Shown: positions 18,780-27,560, numbered from the stretch's first letter. The stretch is DNA of 64,000 nucleotides from Enemella dayhoffiae (GCF_002250625.1 NZ_NMVQ01000034.1:124001-188000), one strand, 5' to 3'. Notes: generated by a model from the sequence alone, not told the origin. A program made the numbers and translations.

Positions 18780-18805
18780 AACCGCCGCGCCGCCGCCGAT
18801 ATTCC
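18780..18805 (-). promoter_or_regulatory. Predicted SigR-dependent autoregulatory promoter
   Basis: On the minus strand GGAAT (18805-18801), exactly 18 bases, then GTT (18782-18780). This is the SigR/SigH consensus. The start site would be about 45-50 bases before the sigR ATG. Confidence 0.7.
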
Positions 18806-18830
18806 CCACGCCCGCAGGTGAGGCACCCCC

Positions 18831-18940
18831 CACTTCGCGGCTCGAAGTTCAATTCGCGTGGCGAACGTCACTTCGCGGATCACCGGTGAGCCGCGAAGTG
18901 ACACCCGGTCCGCGAGGTGACGTTCAGTACGCGAAGTGGA
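18831..18940. repeat. Dispersed CGCGARGTGACGTTC repeat, copy 2
   Basis: The left arm has CACTTCGCGG, ATTCGCGTGG and CACTTCGCGG; the right arm has CCGCGAAGTG, CGCGAGGTGACGTTC and TACGCGAAGTGG. The centre is ATCACCGGTGA. It lies between sigR and the convergent-side hydrolase gene, directly upstream of the SigR promoter. Confidence 0.75.
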
Positions 18941-18947
18941 GCCCGAT

Positions 18948-18966
18948 CCCTTCGACAGGCTCAGGG
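18948..18966. repeat. Short CCCTGAG...TCGAAGGG element
   Basis: CCCTTCGACAGGCTCAGGG, read on the minus strand as CCCTGAG-CCTG-TCGAAGGG. The same ends occur at 32944-32977. It overlaps the stop codon of the hydrolase gene. Confidence 0.6.
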
Positions 18967-19611
18967 ACCTCCGACGAACGCCCTCACCCGCTCCCGCAGC
19001 AGCGCCGCGATCGACTCCGGCGTGCTGGCCGCCCGCGCCGGCGGCTTCAGCTCGTGGGCACAGTCGGGCACCTCGACAACCTCGATCCGCCCGCTCCCGA
19101 CCACCGCCTCACGCACCTCGCCCGGCGTACCGAACGGATCCCGGGCTCCCTGCAGCACCAGCACCGGCGCATCCGCCCCGAGGAGCTCCGGCGCCCGCGA
19201 CTTCTCCGGGCGACCCGGCGGGTGCAGCGGGAAGGACAGCGCCACCACCCCGGCCACCGGGCGTACCGCGGCACACCGCACCGCCACCCGTGCCCCGGCA
19301 CTGCGCCCGCCGACAAACAGCGGCACGCCGGCGAACCGGTCCCCGGCGTACGCCAGGGCGGCCGCCCAGCCCTCGTCCAACCGGGCGGGGGCGGGCGCGA
19401 TCTTCTTCCCCGCGGTACGCCAGGGCTGCTCGTACCGCAGCACCGCGACGCCGGTCTCGGCCAGCGCCCGCAGTGCCTCGAGGTCGGGGGCGTCGACTCC
19501 CCCACCGGCACCGTGCCCGAGCAGCAGCACCGCCCGCGGCGATGCGGCCGGCAGATCGGCGTACATCCGCGCCGGCCCGAGCGTCGTCTCGAGGGGGTGC
19601 GCCTGGCTCAC
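18961..19611 (-). CDS. Alpha/beta-hydrolase (KANL3/Tex30 / dienelactone-hydrolase-like)
   Basis: A 216-residue single-domain hydrolase. The oxyanion-side motif is [10 protein letters not shown] and the nucleophile elbow is [10 protein letters not shown] (G-x-S-x-G). The acid [12 protein letters not shown]-type loop ([12 protein letters not shown]) and the C-terminal CAHEL histidine complete the triad. The GTG at 19611 overlaps the stop of the upstream SRAP gene (GTGA). The substrate is unknown; cytosolic, since no signal is visible. Confidence 0.85.
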   Translation of the reverse strand: MSQAHPLETTLGPARMYADLPAASPRAVLLLGHGAGGGVDAPDLEALRALAETGVAVLRYEQPWRTAGKKIAPAPARLDEGWAAALAYAGDRFAGVPLFVGGRSAGARVAVRCAAVRPVAGVVALSFPLHPPGRPEKSRAPELLGADAPVLVLQGARDPFGTPGEVREAVVGSGRIEVVEVPDCAHELKPPARAASTPESIAALLRERVRAFVGGP

Positions 19612-20363
19612 TCGCCGGCCCCCTCGGCGAGCGGGCGGACCAGCTCGGGGCTGTTGTTGCGCACGTTGCCGACGGCCTTCGAAACCGGGTACGCCCCCAG
19701 CCGTTCCGCCTCGGTGACCGCCAGCAGTTCCACCGCCCGGGCCGGATCGGTGAGGCCGGGATCCAACCAGTCGGCCCACGCCTCGCGGGCGATCACCATC
19801 GGCATCCGGTCGTGCAGGTGACCCAGCGAGTCGGTCGCCGAGGTGGTGATGATCGAGCAGGTGCTCAACCAGGCCTCGGGGTCGTCGGCGGGCCGGGCGT
19901 CGTCGCGCCAGAACTCATAGATCCCGGCCATCACCAGCCGCTCCCCGTCGGTGCGGTGGATGAACCAGGGCTGCTTCACCGGCTTGAAGCCGCGTTTCCC
20001 CTCGCCCGCGGGCGGCTCCTCGGCGTACCACTCGTAGTAGCCGTCGGCCGGGATCAGGCAGCGCCGGGCGGCAAACGCCTTGCGGAAGGCGGGCTTCTCG
20101 GCGACGGTCTCGGCCCGGGCGTTGATCATCCGGGCTCCGCCGCCGGGGTTCTTCGACCAGCTCGGCACCAGGCCCCAGCGCACCTGGACCAGCTTGCGGC
20201 GTACCTCCTCGGTCTGCTTGTCGCGCCGCTCCACCACCGCGGCCACCGGGTCGGTCGGGGCGACGTTCCAGCTCGGCGGCGGGGGTTGCTCGGCCACCTC
20301 GTCGACCTCGAAGTCCTCGACGAGCTCGTCCACGTCGGCCGATGCCGCATAACGTCCGCACAT
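19608..20363 (-). CDS. SRAP-domain protein (YedK/HMCES), abasic-site shield
   Basis: Crosslinks to abasic sites in single-stranded DNA through its N-terminal cysteine. The 251 residues begin MCGRY with catalytic C2 after Met removal, then NVAPT (N33), RWGLVPSW, INARAETV, the RRCLIPADGYYEW glutamate and the LHDRMPMVI histidine, all hallmark SRAP positions. TAGGTT six bases before the ATG (20370-20375) suggests a leaderless mRNA. The same gene neighbours aroA in mycobacteria. Confidence 0.94.
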   Translation of the reverse strand: MCGRYAASADVDELVEDFEVDEVAEQPPPPSWNVAPTDPVAAVVERRDKQTEEVRRKLVQVRWGLVPSWSKNPGGGARMINARAETVAEKPAFRKAFAARRCLIPADGYYEWYAEEPPAGEGKRGFKPVKQPWFIHRTDGERLVMAGIYEFWRDDARPADDPEAWLSTCSIITTSATDSLGHLHDRMPMVIAREAWADWLDPGLTDPARAVELLAVTEAERLGAYPVSKAVGNVRNNSPELVRPLAEGAGE

Positions 20364-20452
20364 GGGCCCAACCTACGCGGAACGCCGGTGCGGACGACCC
20401 GACACCGGACCCGGTCTTTCCAAGCCCAGCGCGACACGGTAGACATATGGGC

Positions 20453-21055
20453 ATGACTCTGACGCGCGCGCTCGCCCGGACCATGCTGGCCGGCTACTTC
20501 GTCTACAACGGCGCCAAGGCGCTCAAGGACCCCTCCCCCTATCTGGAGGGCCAGGAGAAGTTCGCCAGCACCGTCGTCCCGTTGGCCAAGAAGGTCGCCC
20601 CCGCCGAGGTCGCCACGGCGATCCCGACCGACGCCTCGACCCTGGCCCGGATCTCCGGCGGTCTGCAGGTCGCCGGCGGCCTGGCGATGGTGCTCGGCAA
20701 GGGCCGTCGGCTGGGCGCCGGTCTGGTCGCCGCCTCGATGGTGCCGCAGCTGCTCTCCAGCGGCCCCGGCCAGGGCGCGACCAGCGAGCAGAAGGCCGCC
20801 GCCCGTGACGGTCTGCTGAAGAACCTCGCCCTGATCGGCGGCGCGCTGATCGTCGCCCAGGACACCGAGGGCCAGCCGAGCCTCGCCTGGCGCGCCCAGG
20901 ACCAGGCCAACCGCATCTCCCGCAAGGTGGAGAAGGCCAAGGCCCAGCTGGAGAAGGACGTCGACGTCAACAAGCGGCAGGCGCGCAAGCAGCTCAAGCA
21001 GGCCCGCAAGGCCGCCCGCAAGCAGGTGAAGGAGCTCACCGCCGATCGTGGGTGA
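20453..21055 (+). CDS. DoxX-family membrane protein with charged tail
   Basis: A 200-residue protein. The N-terminal half is a DoxX-like membrane region (segments about 8-25, 68-86, 90-107 and 122-138, with GYFVYNGAKALKDP). The C-terminal 55 residues form a highly charged coiled-coil-like tail (NRISRKVEKAKAQLEKDV onward, rich in K, R, Q and A). The start is uncertain: ATG at 20447 or 20453; TAGACA seven bases before 20453 supports the second and a leaderless mRNA. It overlaps aroA by eight bases. DoxX proteins often act in redox or thiol stress, which would suit the nearby sigR. Confidence 0.8.
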   Translation: MTLTRALARTMLAGYFVYNGAKALKDPSPYLEGQEKFASTVVPLAKKVAPAEVATAIPTDASTLARISGGLQVAGGLAMVLGKGRRLGAGLVAASMVPQLLSSGPGQGATSEQKAAARDGLLKNLALIGGALIVAQDTEGQPSLAWRAQDQANRISRKVEKAKAQLEKDVDVNKRQARKQLKQARKAARKQVKELTADRG

Positions 21056-22433
21056 CCCCGGGACAACCACCGCCGCCGACCGCGCCGACCGCCCTGTGCG
21101 GTCGGCGCGGCCGCGTCGCGCCGTCGACACCGGCCGCTGGCCGGCCCCGCTCGCCAACGAACCGGTGCACGCCACCGTGCGCGTCCCCGGTTCCAAGTCC
21201 GAGACCAACCGGGCCCTGGTGCTCGCCGCGCTGGCCGACGGCCCGAGCCGGATCACCGGTGGGCTCGACGCCCGGGACACCCGGTTGATGCGCGCGGGCC
21301 TGCGTACGCTCGGCGTGCGGATCGACGACGACGGCGACAGCTGGCAGGTCACTCCCCCGGCCAACGGGTTCGTCGGCAGCGGGGAGATCGACTGTGGCCT
21401 GGCCGGCACCGTGATGCGGTTCCTGCCCGCGGTGGCCGCACTGGGGACCGGCGAGGTGCGCTTCACCGGCGACGAGGAGGCGCTGCGCCGGCCGATGGGA
21501 CCGCTGCTGGACGCCCTCTCCGACATGGGCGCCGGGGTCGAGGCCGACGGGGACACGCTGCCGGTGCGGATCGCCGGGCGTACCAACCTGCCCGGTGGCC
21601 CGATCAACCTGGACTCCTCGACCTCCAGTCAATATCTCTCGGCGGTGCTGCTGGTCGGCGCGCGCTGCGCCGACGGGCTGGATGTCCGCCACGTCGGCGG
21701 CACCCTGCCCAGTCGCCCGCACGTGCAGATGACCGTCGAGATGCTGCGCCAGCGCGGGGTGCGCATCGAGCAGCCCGAACCCGATCGCTGGGTCGTGCAC
21801 CCCGGACCGATCGCCGCCCGCGACAGTGTCGTGGAGCCCGACCTGTCCAACGCGGCCGCGTTTCTCGCCGCCGCGTTGATCACCCAGGGCCAGGTCACCG
21901 TCCCGGACTGGCCGGAGCGGACCAACCAGCCCGGCGACCTGGCCCGCGACGTGTTCGCCGCCTTCGGTGCCTCGGTCGAGCGCACCGCCGACGGTCTGGT
22001 CGTGCGGGGCGGTCGCCGGCTCAACGGGGTGGATCTCGACCTGTCCGCGGCCAGCGAACTGACCCCGGTGGTGGCCGCCCTGGCCGCGGTGGCCCACGAC
22101 ACCTCGCACCTGCGCGGGATCGGCCACATCCGCGGCCACGAGACCGACCGGTTGGCCGCGCTCGAGGCCGAGCTGAACAACCTCGGTTCGCACACGAGGC
22201 AGACCGAGGACGGGCTGGTGATCCATCCGCGGGTGCTGCACGGCGGCGAGTGGCACACCTACGCCGATCACCGGATGGCGCACGCCGGCGCCCTGCTGGG
22301 GTTGCTCGTCGACGATGTCACCCTGGATGAGATCGGTTGTACCAGCAAGACCCTGCCCGAGTTTCCGCTGCTCTGGGCGCAGATGCTGAGCGACTCCGAC
22401 GACTGGTCCGACGGCCGGCGGGAGGGCGTGTGA
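21048..22433 (+). CDS. aroA: 3-phosphoshikimate 1-carboxyvinyltransferase (EPSP synthase)
   Basis: Joins shikimate-3-phosphate and PEP in the chorismate pathway. The 461 residues include a 35-residue N-terminal extension, then VRVPGSKSETNRALVLAALA (K50), the DCGLAGTVMRFLPAVAA glycine-rich PEP loop, LDSSTSSQYLSA, and C-terminal YADHRMAHAGALLG. The GTG start at 21048 lies inside the end of the DoxX gene, and the stop overlaps the rsgA start by four bases (GTGA), so these genes form one operon. Confidence 0.96.
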   Translation: MGDPGTTTAADRADRPVRSARPRRAVDTGRWPAPLANEPVHATVRVPGSKSETNRALVLAALADGPSRITGGLDARDTRLMRAGLRTLGVRIDDDGDSWQVTPPANGFVGSGEIDCGLAGTVMRFLPAVAALGTGEVRFTGDEEALRRPMGPLLDALSDMGAGVEADGDTLPVRIAGRTNLPGGPINLDSSTSSQYLSAVLLVGARCADGLDVRHVGGTLPSRPHVQMTVEMLRQRGVRIEQPEPDRWVVHPGPIAARDSVVEPDLSNAAAFLAAALITQGQVTVPDWPERTNQPGDLARDVFAAFGASVERTADGLVVRGGRRLNGVDLDLSAASELTPVVAALAAVAHDTSHLRGIGHIRGHETDRLAALEAELNNLGSHTRQTEDGLVIHPRVLHGGEWHTYADHRMAHAGALLGLLVDDVTLDEIGCTSKTLPEFPLLWAQMLSDSDDWSDGRREGV

Positions 22434-23464
22434 TACGTCGCGGTGGCATCCACACCGACGACCACGCCGGGTTCGACCGCCCGCGCCGGCGCACTCGCCC
22501 GCGTACCAAGGACCGACCCGACTATTCCGGGGCCGACCTCGGTCTGGTGATCACCGTCGACCGAGGCCGCTACCGCTGCCTGCTGCTGGACTCCGACGGG
22601 GCCGCGGACCCCGACGCCATCCAGGTCACCGCGATGAAGGCGCGTACGCTCGGCCGCCGCTCGGTGATCGTCGGCGATCGGGTACGCCTGGTCGGCGACG
22701 TCAGCGGGGACGAGGGCACTCTGGCCCGGATCGTCGAGGTGACCGAGCGCAGCACGGTGCTGCGGCGTACCGCGGACGATGACGACCCCTATGAGCGCCC
22801 GATCGTCGCCAACGCGGACCAGCTGGTGATCGTCACCGCGCTGGCCGATCCGCCGCCGCGCACCGGGATGATCGACCGGATCCTGGTCGCCGGCTATGAC
22901 GCGGGCCTGGAGCCGATGCTGTGTCTGACCAAGGCCGACCTGGCCTCGCCGGATGAGTTGGAGGCGGCGTACGCCCCGCTCGGCGTGCCGGTGGTGGTCA
23001 CCGAGCCCGAGGCCGACCTGACCCGGCTGCACGGGCTCCTGGAGGGTCGGATCTCGGTGTTCGTCGGGCACTCCGGGGTGGGCAAGTCGACCCTGGTGAA
23101 CGCGCTGATCCCCGGGCTGGAGCGTGCGGTCGGCCACGTCAACGAGGTCACCGGGCGTGGTCGGCACACCTCCACCTCGGCGATCGCGTTGCGGCTGCCG
23201 CCGGGTCCGGACGGGCGGGGCGGCTGGGTGATCGACACGCCCGGGGTGCGGTCGTTCGGGCTGAGTCACATCACCCCGGCCGACGTGATCAAGGCGTTCC
23301 CCGACCTGGTCGAGTTCACCGCTGACTGCCCGCGCGGCTGCGAGCACGGTGCCGACGCCGTGGACTGCGCCCTGGACGAGGCGTGGCGCAGCGGCGAGGT
23401 GCCGCGGGCCCGGGTGGACTCCTTCCGGAGGATGGTGTCGGCCCGCGCACTGCCCTATGACTAG
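22430..23464 (+). CDS. rsgA: Ribosome small-subunit GTPase RsgA
   Basis: A circularly permuted GTPase that acts late in 30S maturation. The 344 residues carry an OB fold (about 35-130), then G4 LTKAD (near 165), G1 GHSGVGKSTLVNAL (near 213-226) and G3 DTPGVRSFG (near 268), in permuted order, and a C-terminal zinc site CPRGCEHGADAVDC. The GTG at 22430 overlaps the aroA stop and has GGGAGG upstream. The first 30 residues are Arg-rich. Confidence 0.95.
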   Translation: MIRRGGIHTDDHAGFDRPRRRTRPRTKDRPDYSGADLGLVITVDRGRYRCLLLDSDGAADPDAIQVTAMKARTLGRRSVIVGDRVRLVGDVSGDEGTLARIVEVTERSTVLRRTADDDDPYERPIVANADQLVIVTALADPPPRTGMIDRILVAGYDAGLEPMLCLTKADLASPDELEAAYAPLGVPVVVTEPEADLTRLHGLLEGRISVFVGHSGVGKSTLVNALIPGLERAVGHVNEVTGRGRHTSTSAIALRLPPGPDGRGGWVIDTPGVRSFGLSHITPADVIKAFPDLVEFTADCPRGCEHGADAVDCALDEAWRSGEVPRARVDSFRRMVSARALPYD

Positions 23465-23481
23465 GCGATAGGTTCGGCCCC

Positions 23482-24318
23482 ATGGCAGCAGCCTCCGACT
23501 ACACCGATGACGTACGCCTCGCGCATCTGATGGCCGACAACGCCGACTCGATCACCATGGACCGGTTCAGGGCCCAGGACCTGCAGGTGTCGGCCAAACC
23601 GGATCTGTCCCACGTCACCGACGCCGACGTGGCCGTGGAAGAGGTGCTGCGCAAGAGCTTGGCGCGGGCCAGGCCTCGGGACGCGGTGCACGGGGAGGAA
23701 CTGGAGGACACCGGCTGGGGGCCACGACGCTGGGTGATCGACCCGATCGACGGCACCTCCAACTTCGTCCGCGGGGTGCCGGTGTGGGCGAGTCTGATCG
23801 GGCTGATGGAGGGTGACGAGGTGGTGGCCGGCGTGGTCTCCGCGCCGGCGCTCGGTCGACGCTGGTGGGCGTCCAGGGGCGGCGGTGCCTACACCGGCAG
23901 GTCGTTGGCCCAGGCGCGGTCCATCAAGGTGTCCCAGGTGAGCCGGATCGGCGATGCGTCGCTTTCGTATTCCTCCTTGCACGGTTGGGTTTCCGCGGGC
24001 TGGGGGCAGCATTTCGTCGACCTGATGCGCAGCGTGTGGCGCAGTCGAGCCTATGGTGACTTCTGGTCGTACATGCTGGTCGCCGAAGGGGCGGTCGACA
24101 TCGCCTGCGAGCCGGAGCTGGCGCTGCACGACATGGCCGCCTGCGACATCATCGTCACCGAGGCCGGCGGCAACTTCACCTCCGTGGCCGGGGACGCCGG
24201 CCCGTTCGGCCCCGGTGCGGTGGCGACCAACGGGTTGCTGCACGAGCTGGTGGTACGCCAACTGCACGACGGCGACGCGGTCGACCCGGACGCCGGGCGT
24301 ACCCGCGCCGAGAACTGA
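23482..24318 (+). CDS. hisN: Histidinol-phosphatase (inositol-monophosphatase family)
   Basis: A Mg-dependent phosphatase for the penultimate step of histidine synthesis in actinobacteria. The 278 residues have the metal sites HGEELED, WVIDPIDGTSNFVRGVPVW and the C-terminal LHDMAACDIIVTEAGG. The gap to rsgA is 17 bases, but TAGGTT at 23469-23474, seven bases before the ATG, suggests an extra leaderless promoter. Other inositol-phosphatase substrates cannot be excluded from sequence, but the aroA-rsgA-hisN order favours HisN. Confidence 0.88.
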   Translation: MAAASDYTDDVRLAHLMADNADSITMDRFRAQDLQVSAKPDLSHVTDADVAVEEVLRKSLARARPRDAVHGEELEDTGWGPRRWVIDPIDGTSNFVRGVPVWASLIGLMEGDEVVAGVVSAPALGRRWWASRGGGAYTGRSLAQARSIKVSQVSRIGDASLSYSSLHGWVSAGWGQHFVDLMRSVWRSRAYGDFWSYMLVAEGAVDIACEPELALHDMAACDIIVTEAGGNFTSVAGDAGPFGPGAVATNGLLHELVVRQLHDGDAVDPDAGRTRAEN

Positions 24319-24321
24319 TGC

Positions 24322-25140
24322 TCAGCCGCGCGGGGCGCCGGGATCGTTGCCCTGGTTGGATTCGCGGGCAGCCCTCTCGGCCCTGCCCTCGGCCCACGCA
24401 TCCTGGGCCGTCTGCTTGAGCGACTTCTGCGAGTCGGCCTCGATCCCGTCGTGCAAGGCCGTCGCCTGCGCGGCCAGATCGGGGCGGAAGTGGGCAAGCC
24501 ACTCCCCGATCCGATGCCGGTCCCAACGCGTGTCGAACTGGGACAGCGGGACGGTCAGATAGGGCTGCCCGGTCTGCGGGTCACGGCCGTTGCGTCCCTC
24601 GTTCTGCCGGTGGGTCTCGCGGGCCATCGCCCCCCCGAGGATCTCCATGGTGCCGATCCCGACCAGCCCGGTGCCCGCGGTGAGCTGGGCCCCGACCTGA
24701 CCGAGGGCGTTCACCCCAGCCTGCCCACCCTTGGCGGCCATCGAGTCGTAGCCGACCCCGCGCGCGGCCTTCTTGGCGTCCATCCCGACCAGCGGCAGCA
24801 CCCGTCTGGCCTCCCTGAGATCCTGCCAGGACAGGAAACGGCGCGACGCGTCACCGGTGTAGGTGAGGCCGCGCGGCTCCAGCAGCAGCTCGATCTCGGA
24901 CACGTTCTGCCGAGTCTTGCGCAGGCGTACCCACACCATCAGCGCGGTGAAGGCGATGGCGGCCAGCAGGCCGAGCCAGTTTGCGGCCGGCGCCTTGACC
25001 GCGTTCATGACGAGGGCGAACAGCAACCAACTCATCAGCAGCAGTGGCACGCCGAGCAGCACCATCGGGATCAGGCTGCCCTTGAACACCCCGTCCTGGG
25101 CCTTGAAGATCTCCGGGGTCTGGAAGTCGTTCTGGTCCAT
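24322..25140 (-). CDS. Membrane-anchored protein of unknown function
   Basis: A 272-residue protein with two adjacent membrane segments near the N-terminus (about 22-46 and 53-72), then a cytosolic part beginning RLRKTRQNVSEIELLLEPRG, the look of a PH-like YcxB/bPH-type domain followed by a Gly/Ala-rich stretch (about 135-175) and a charged tail. I recognise no enzyme motif. AGGCTA at 25147-25152 reads TAGCCT six bases before the ATG, a leaderless pattern. It is convergent with hisN, with a gap of three bases. Confidence 0.75.
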   Translation of the reverse strand: MDQNDFQTPEIFKAQDGVFKGSLIPMVLLGVPLLLMSWLLFALVMNAVKAPAANWLGLLAAIAFTALMVWVRLRKTRQNVSEIELLLEPRGLTYTGDASRRFLSWQDLREARRVLPLVGMDAKKAARGVGYDSMAAKGGQAGVNALGQVGAQLTAGTGLVGIGTMEILGGAMARETHRQNEGRNGRDPQTGQPYLTVPLSQFDTRWDRHRIGEWLAHFRPDLAAQATALHDGIEADSQKSLKQTAQDAWAEGRAERAARESNQGNDPGAPRG

Positions 25141-25165
25141 CCCCCGAGGCTAGTAGCGTGCGGTG

Positions 25166-26371
25166 TCAGTCCTCATGCCCGGCAACGCGGAGGCGTACGG
25201 TCTCCGGAAGGTTCCTCAGCTCGTCGGCCAGCTCCAGCACCCGGGCCCCGCTGACATCGGTGATCACGAAACCGAGCTCGCCGCGGGTGGACAGCGCCTG
25301 CCGGTCGATGTTCACCTGATGATCGGCGATCACCTGGTTCATCCGGGCCAGCACGCCGGGGACGTTGTGGTGCAGGTGCAACAGGCGTACGCCGCTGCCG
25401 GACTCGTCGAGCACCACCTGCGGCATGTTCACCGACATGGTTGTGACGCCGCGATCGGTATAGTCGGAAAGCTTTCCGGCGACGAAGTGGCCGATGTCCT
25501 GCTGCGCCTCCTCGGTGGAGCCGCCGATGTGCGGGGTCAGGATGACGTTCGGAATCCCTTGCAGGCTTGAGCTGAACGCGTCACCGGTCGACTTGGGCTC
25601 GGTCGGGAACACATCGACCGCGGCGCCGGCGACGTGGCCACTGAGCAGGTTGTCCCGCAGCGCGTCGTGGTCCACCACGAAGCCCCTGCACAGGTTGAGA
25701 AACAGCGAGCGCGGACGCATCATCGCGAACTGTTCGGCGCCGAAGAATCCGGCGTTTCCGTCGCGGCCGTCGACGTGCAGCGACACGGTCTCGACCTTGC
25801 CGAGCAGTTCCTCCAGGCTGCCGCAGCGGCGCGCGTTGCCCAGCGCCAACTTGTCGGCGATGTCATAGAAATAGACCTGCAGACCGAGCGACTCGGCGAC
25901 CACCGACAACTGGGATCCGATGTTGCCATAGCCGACGATGCCGAGGGTCCGGCCGCGGACCTCGTGCGCGCCCTTGGCCGACTTGTCCCACACCCCCTTG
26001 TGCAGCGAGGCGTTCTTGTCGGTCAGGTGCCGAGCCATCGAGATGATCTCGGCGATGGCCAGCTCCACCACGCTGCGGGTGTTGGAGAAGGGTGCGTTGA
26101 ACACGGCCACGCCGTGCTCGGAGGCCGCCCCCAGATCGATCTGGTTGGTGCCGATGCAGAACGCCCCGATCGCGGCCAGGTCCTTGGCGGAGGCGAGCAC
26201 CCGCTCGGTGACCTGGGTCTTGGAACGGATCCCCAGCACGTTCACCCCGGACAGGGCGGACGCCAACTCGTCCTCGTCGAGCGCGCCGGCGCGCGTCTCG
26301 ACGGTGAACCCGCGAGACTGCAGGATCTCGACGGCGTCGCTGTGGATGTTCTCGAGCAGGAGTGCCTTCAC
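25166..26371 (-). CDS. serA: D-3-phosphoglycerate dehydrogenase
   Basis: First enzyme of serine synthesis. The 401 residues are of the short, E. coli-like class with one ACT domain. Motifs are IGAFCIGTNQIDL, the NAD loop LGIVGYGNIGSQL, NLCRGFVVD, VAGAAVDVFPTEP and the catalytic TPHIGGSTEEAQ; the ACT domain (about 325-401, NVPGVLARMNQVIADHQVNI) is the serine effector site in this class. It starts at the ATG at 26371 with TAGACT eleven bases upstream. It is monocistronic. Confidence 0.95.
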   Translation of the reverse strand: MKALLLENIHSDAVEILQSRGFTVETRAGALDEDELASALSGVNVLGIRSKTQVTERVLASAKDLAAIGAFCIGTNQIDLGAASEHGVAVFNAPFSNTRSVVELAIAEIISMARHLTDKNASLHKGVWDKSAKGAHEVRGRTLGIVGYGNIGSQLSVVAESLGLQVYFYDIADKLALGNARRCGSLEELLGKVETVSLHVDGRDGNAGFFGAEQFAMMRPRSLFLNLCRGFVVDHDALRDNLLSGHVAGAAVDVFPTEPKSTGDAFSSSLQGIPNVILTPHIGGSTEEAQQDIGHFVAGKLSDYTDRGVTTMSVNMPQVVLDESGSGVRLLHLHHNVPGVLARMNQVIADHQVNIDRQALSTRGELGFVITDVSGARVLELADELRNLPETVRLRVAGHED

Positions 26372-26443
26372 GAGCGGTCAGTCTAGGACCTCGCCACAAT
26401 CCGGCCGGGACGGTCCAGCGTACGACCGGACTAGGGTGGCAGC

Positions 26444-26635
26444 GTGAACACGGGCATGCTGATCGGCATCGTCGCGCTGGTGGTGGGGCTGCCGCTGGCG
26501 ATCATCGGCGTCCGCCTGACCTTCGTCAACCCACCCGAATCCCGGGGCCGCCGCCGCGGCGCCCTGATCGCCGGCCTCGGCCTGGGGATCATCTGGATCG
26601 GCGGTTTCATCGGCGCCTTCTCCTCCCTCGCCTGA
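26444..26635 (+). CDS. Small two-helix membrane protein
   Basis: A 63-residue protein with two hydrophobic helices (about 5-25 and 40-58) separated by a basic loop NPPESRGRRRG. It starts at a GTG with TAGGGT six bases upstream (26432-26437), the local leaderless pattern, which supports it as a real gene. Its function is unknown. Confidence 0.65.
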   Translation: MNTGMLIGIVALVVGLPLAIIGVRLTFVNPPESRGRRRGALIAGLGLGIIWIGGFIGAFSSLA

Positions 26636-26688
26636 CCCCTCCCTCGCCTGACCCATCCCTCACCTCCCCGTCCGCTGCCCCTTCCCCG

Positions 26689-26778
26689 CCCCATCCCGCT
26701 CACGCTTATCGGTCAATTGTCCCGCGCTCCCAATTGGGTGCGCGGGACAATTGACCGATAAGCGTGAGCGGGATGGGG
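26689..26778. repeat. 90-bp near-perfect palindrome
   Basis: Two 39-base arms (26689-26727 and 26740-26778) are exact complements. The 12-base centre itself holds the palindrome CCCAATTGGG, leaving only one T/T mismatch in the whole 90 bases. The arms include CGCTTATCGGTCAATTGTCC, which is AT-richer than its surroundings. It ends two bases before the stop of the ABC ATPase gene and could act as its terminator, but it is far longer than other terminators here. Confidence 0.9.
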
Positions 26779-26780
26779 GG

Positions 26781-27560
26781 TCAGCCGGGGAGCCGGGGGA
26801 CGGCGGCGAGCAACTCCCGGGTGTAGTCGGCCTGGGGGTTGGCGTAGACCTCGGCGGTACGCCCCCGCTCGACCACCTGCCCCTGCCGCAGGACCAGCAC
26901 GGTGTCGCAGGTGTGCCGGATCACGTTCAGGTCGTGGCTGACGAAGATCAGGGTGAGCCCGAAGTTGGCGACCAGCTCGTTCAGCAGGTTCAGCACCTGC
27001 GCGCGCACCGACACGTCCAGCGCCGACACCGCCTCGTCGGCGATCAGCACCTCCGGGTTGGGCGCCAGGGCACGGGCGATCGCGATCCGCTGCCGCTGCC
27101 CCCCGGAGAACTCGTGCGGATAGCGGCGCCCCGAGTCGGCCGGCAGCCCGACCGCCTCCAGTACCTCGGCCAACCGCCGGCTCCGGTCGGCCGGCACGTC
27201 GTCGCGGGTACGCAGCAGCCGCGAGCGCAGCGGCTCGGTGATCACATCGGCCACCCGCATCCGCGGGTTCAGCGAGGAACGCGGGTCCTGGAACACCAGC
27301 TGGACCGCCGAACGCAGGAATCCCAACCGGGATTCGGGAAGCGCGATGTCCTTGCCGTGCAGCCGGATCGTCCCGCTGGTGGGACGGTCGAGCGCCGCCA
27401 TCATCCGGATCAGCGTCGACTTGCCCGAGCCCGACTCTCCCACGATGCCCAGCCGCTCCCCCGGCGCGACGCTCAGGCTGACGTTGTCGACCGCGGTGAC
27501 CTTCCGCGCCCCGGAGAACACCCGCGACACGTGCTCCACCTCGAACACCGGCCCGCTCAT
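26781..27560 (-). CDS. Peptide ABC transporter ATP-binding protein (DppF-like)
   Basis: The second ATPase of a dipeptide/oligopeptide or nickel-type importer. The 259 residues show Walker A GESGSGKSTLIRMMA, signature FSGGQRQRIAIARAL, Walker B VLIADEAVSALDVS and switch FVSHD; the C-terminal RGRTAEVYANPQADYTRELL is the family's extension. The ATG overlaps the upstream ATPase stop (ATGA). It is the last gene of the operon, ending at the 90-bp palindrome. Confidence 0.93.
   Translation of the reverse strand: MSGPVFEVEHVSRVFSGARKVTAVDNVSLSVAPGERLGIVGESGSGKSTLIRMMAALDRPTSGTIRLHGKDIALPESRLGFLRSAVQLVFQDPRSSLNPRMRVADVITEPLRSRLLRTRDDVPADRSRRLAEVLEAVGLPADSGRRYPHEFSGGQRQRIAIARALAPNPEVLIADEAVSALDVSVRAQVLNLLNELVANFGLTLIFVSHDLNVIRHTCDTVLVLRQGQVVERGRTAEVYANPQADYTRELLAAVPRLPG

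Noticed and set aside
20447-20452. ATG at 20447 as the DoxX start
   Set aside because: It would lie within six bases of the likely -10 box, and no Shine-Dalgarno supports it; the ATG at 20453 fits the leaderless pattern better, though the case is not closed.
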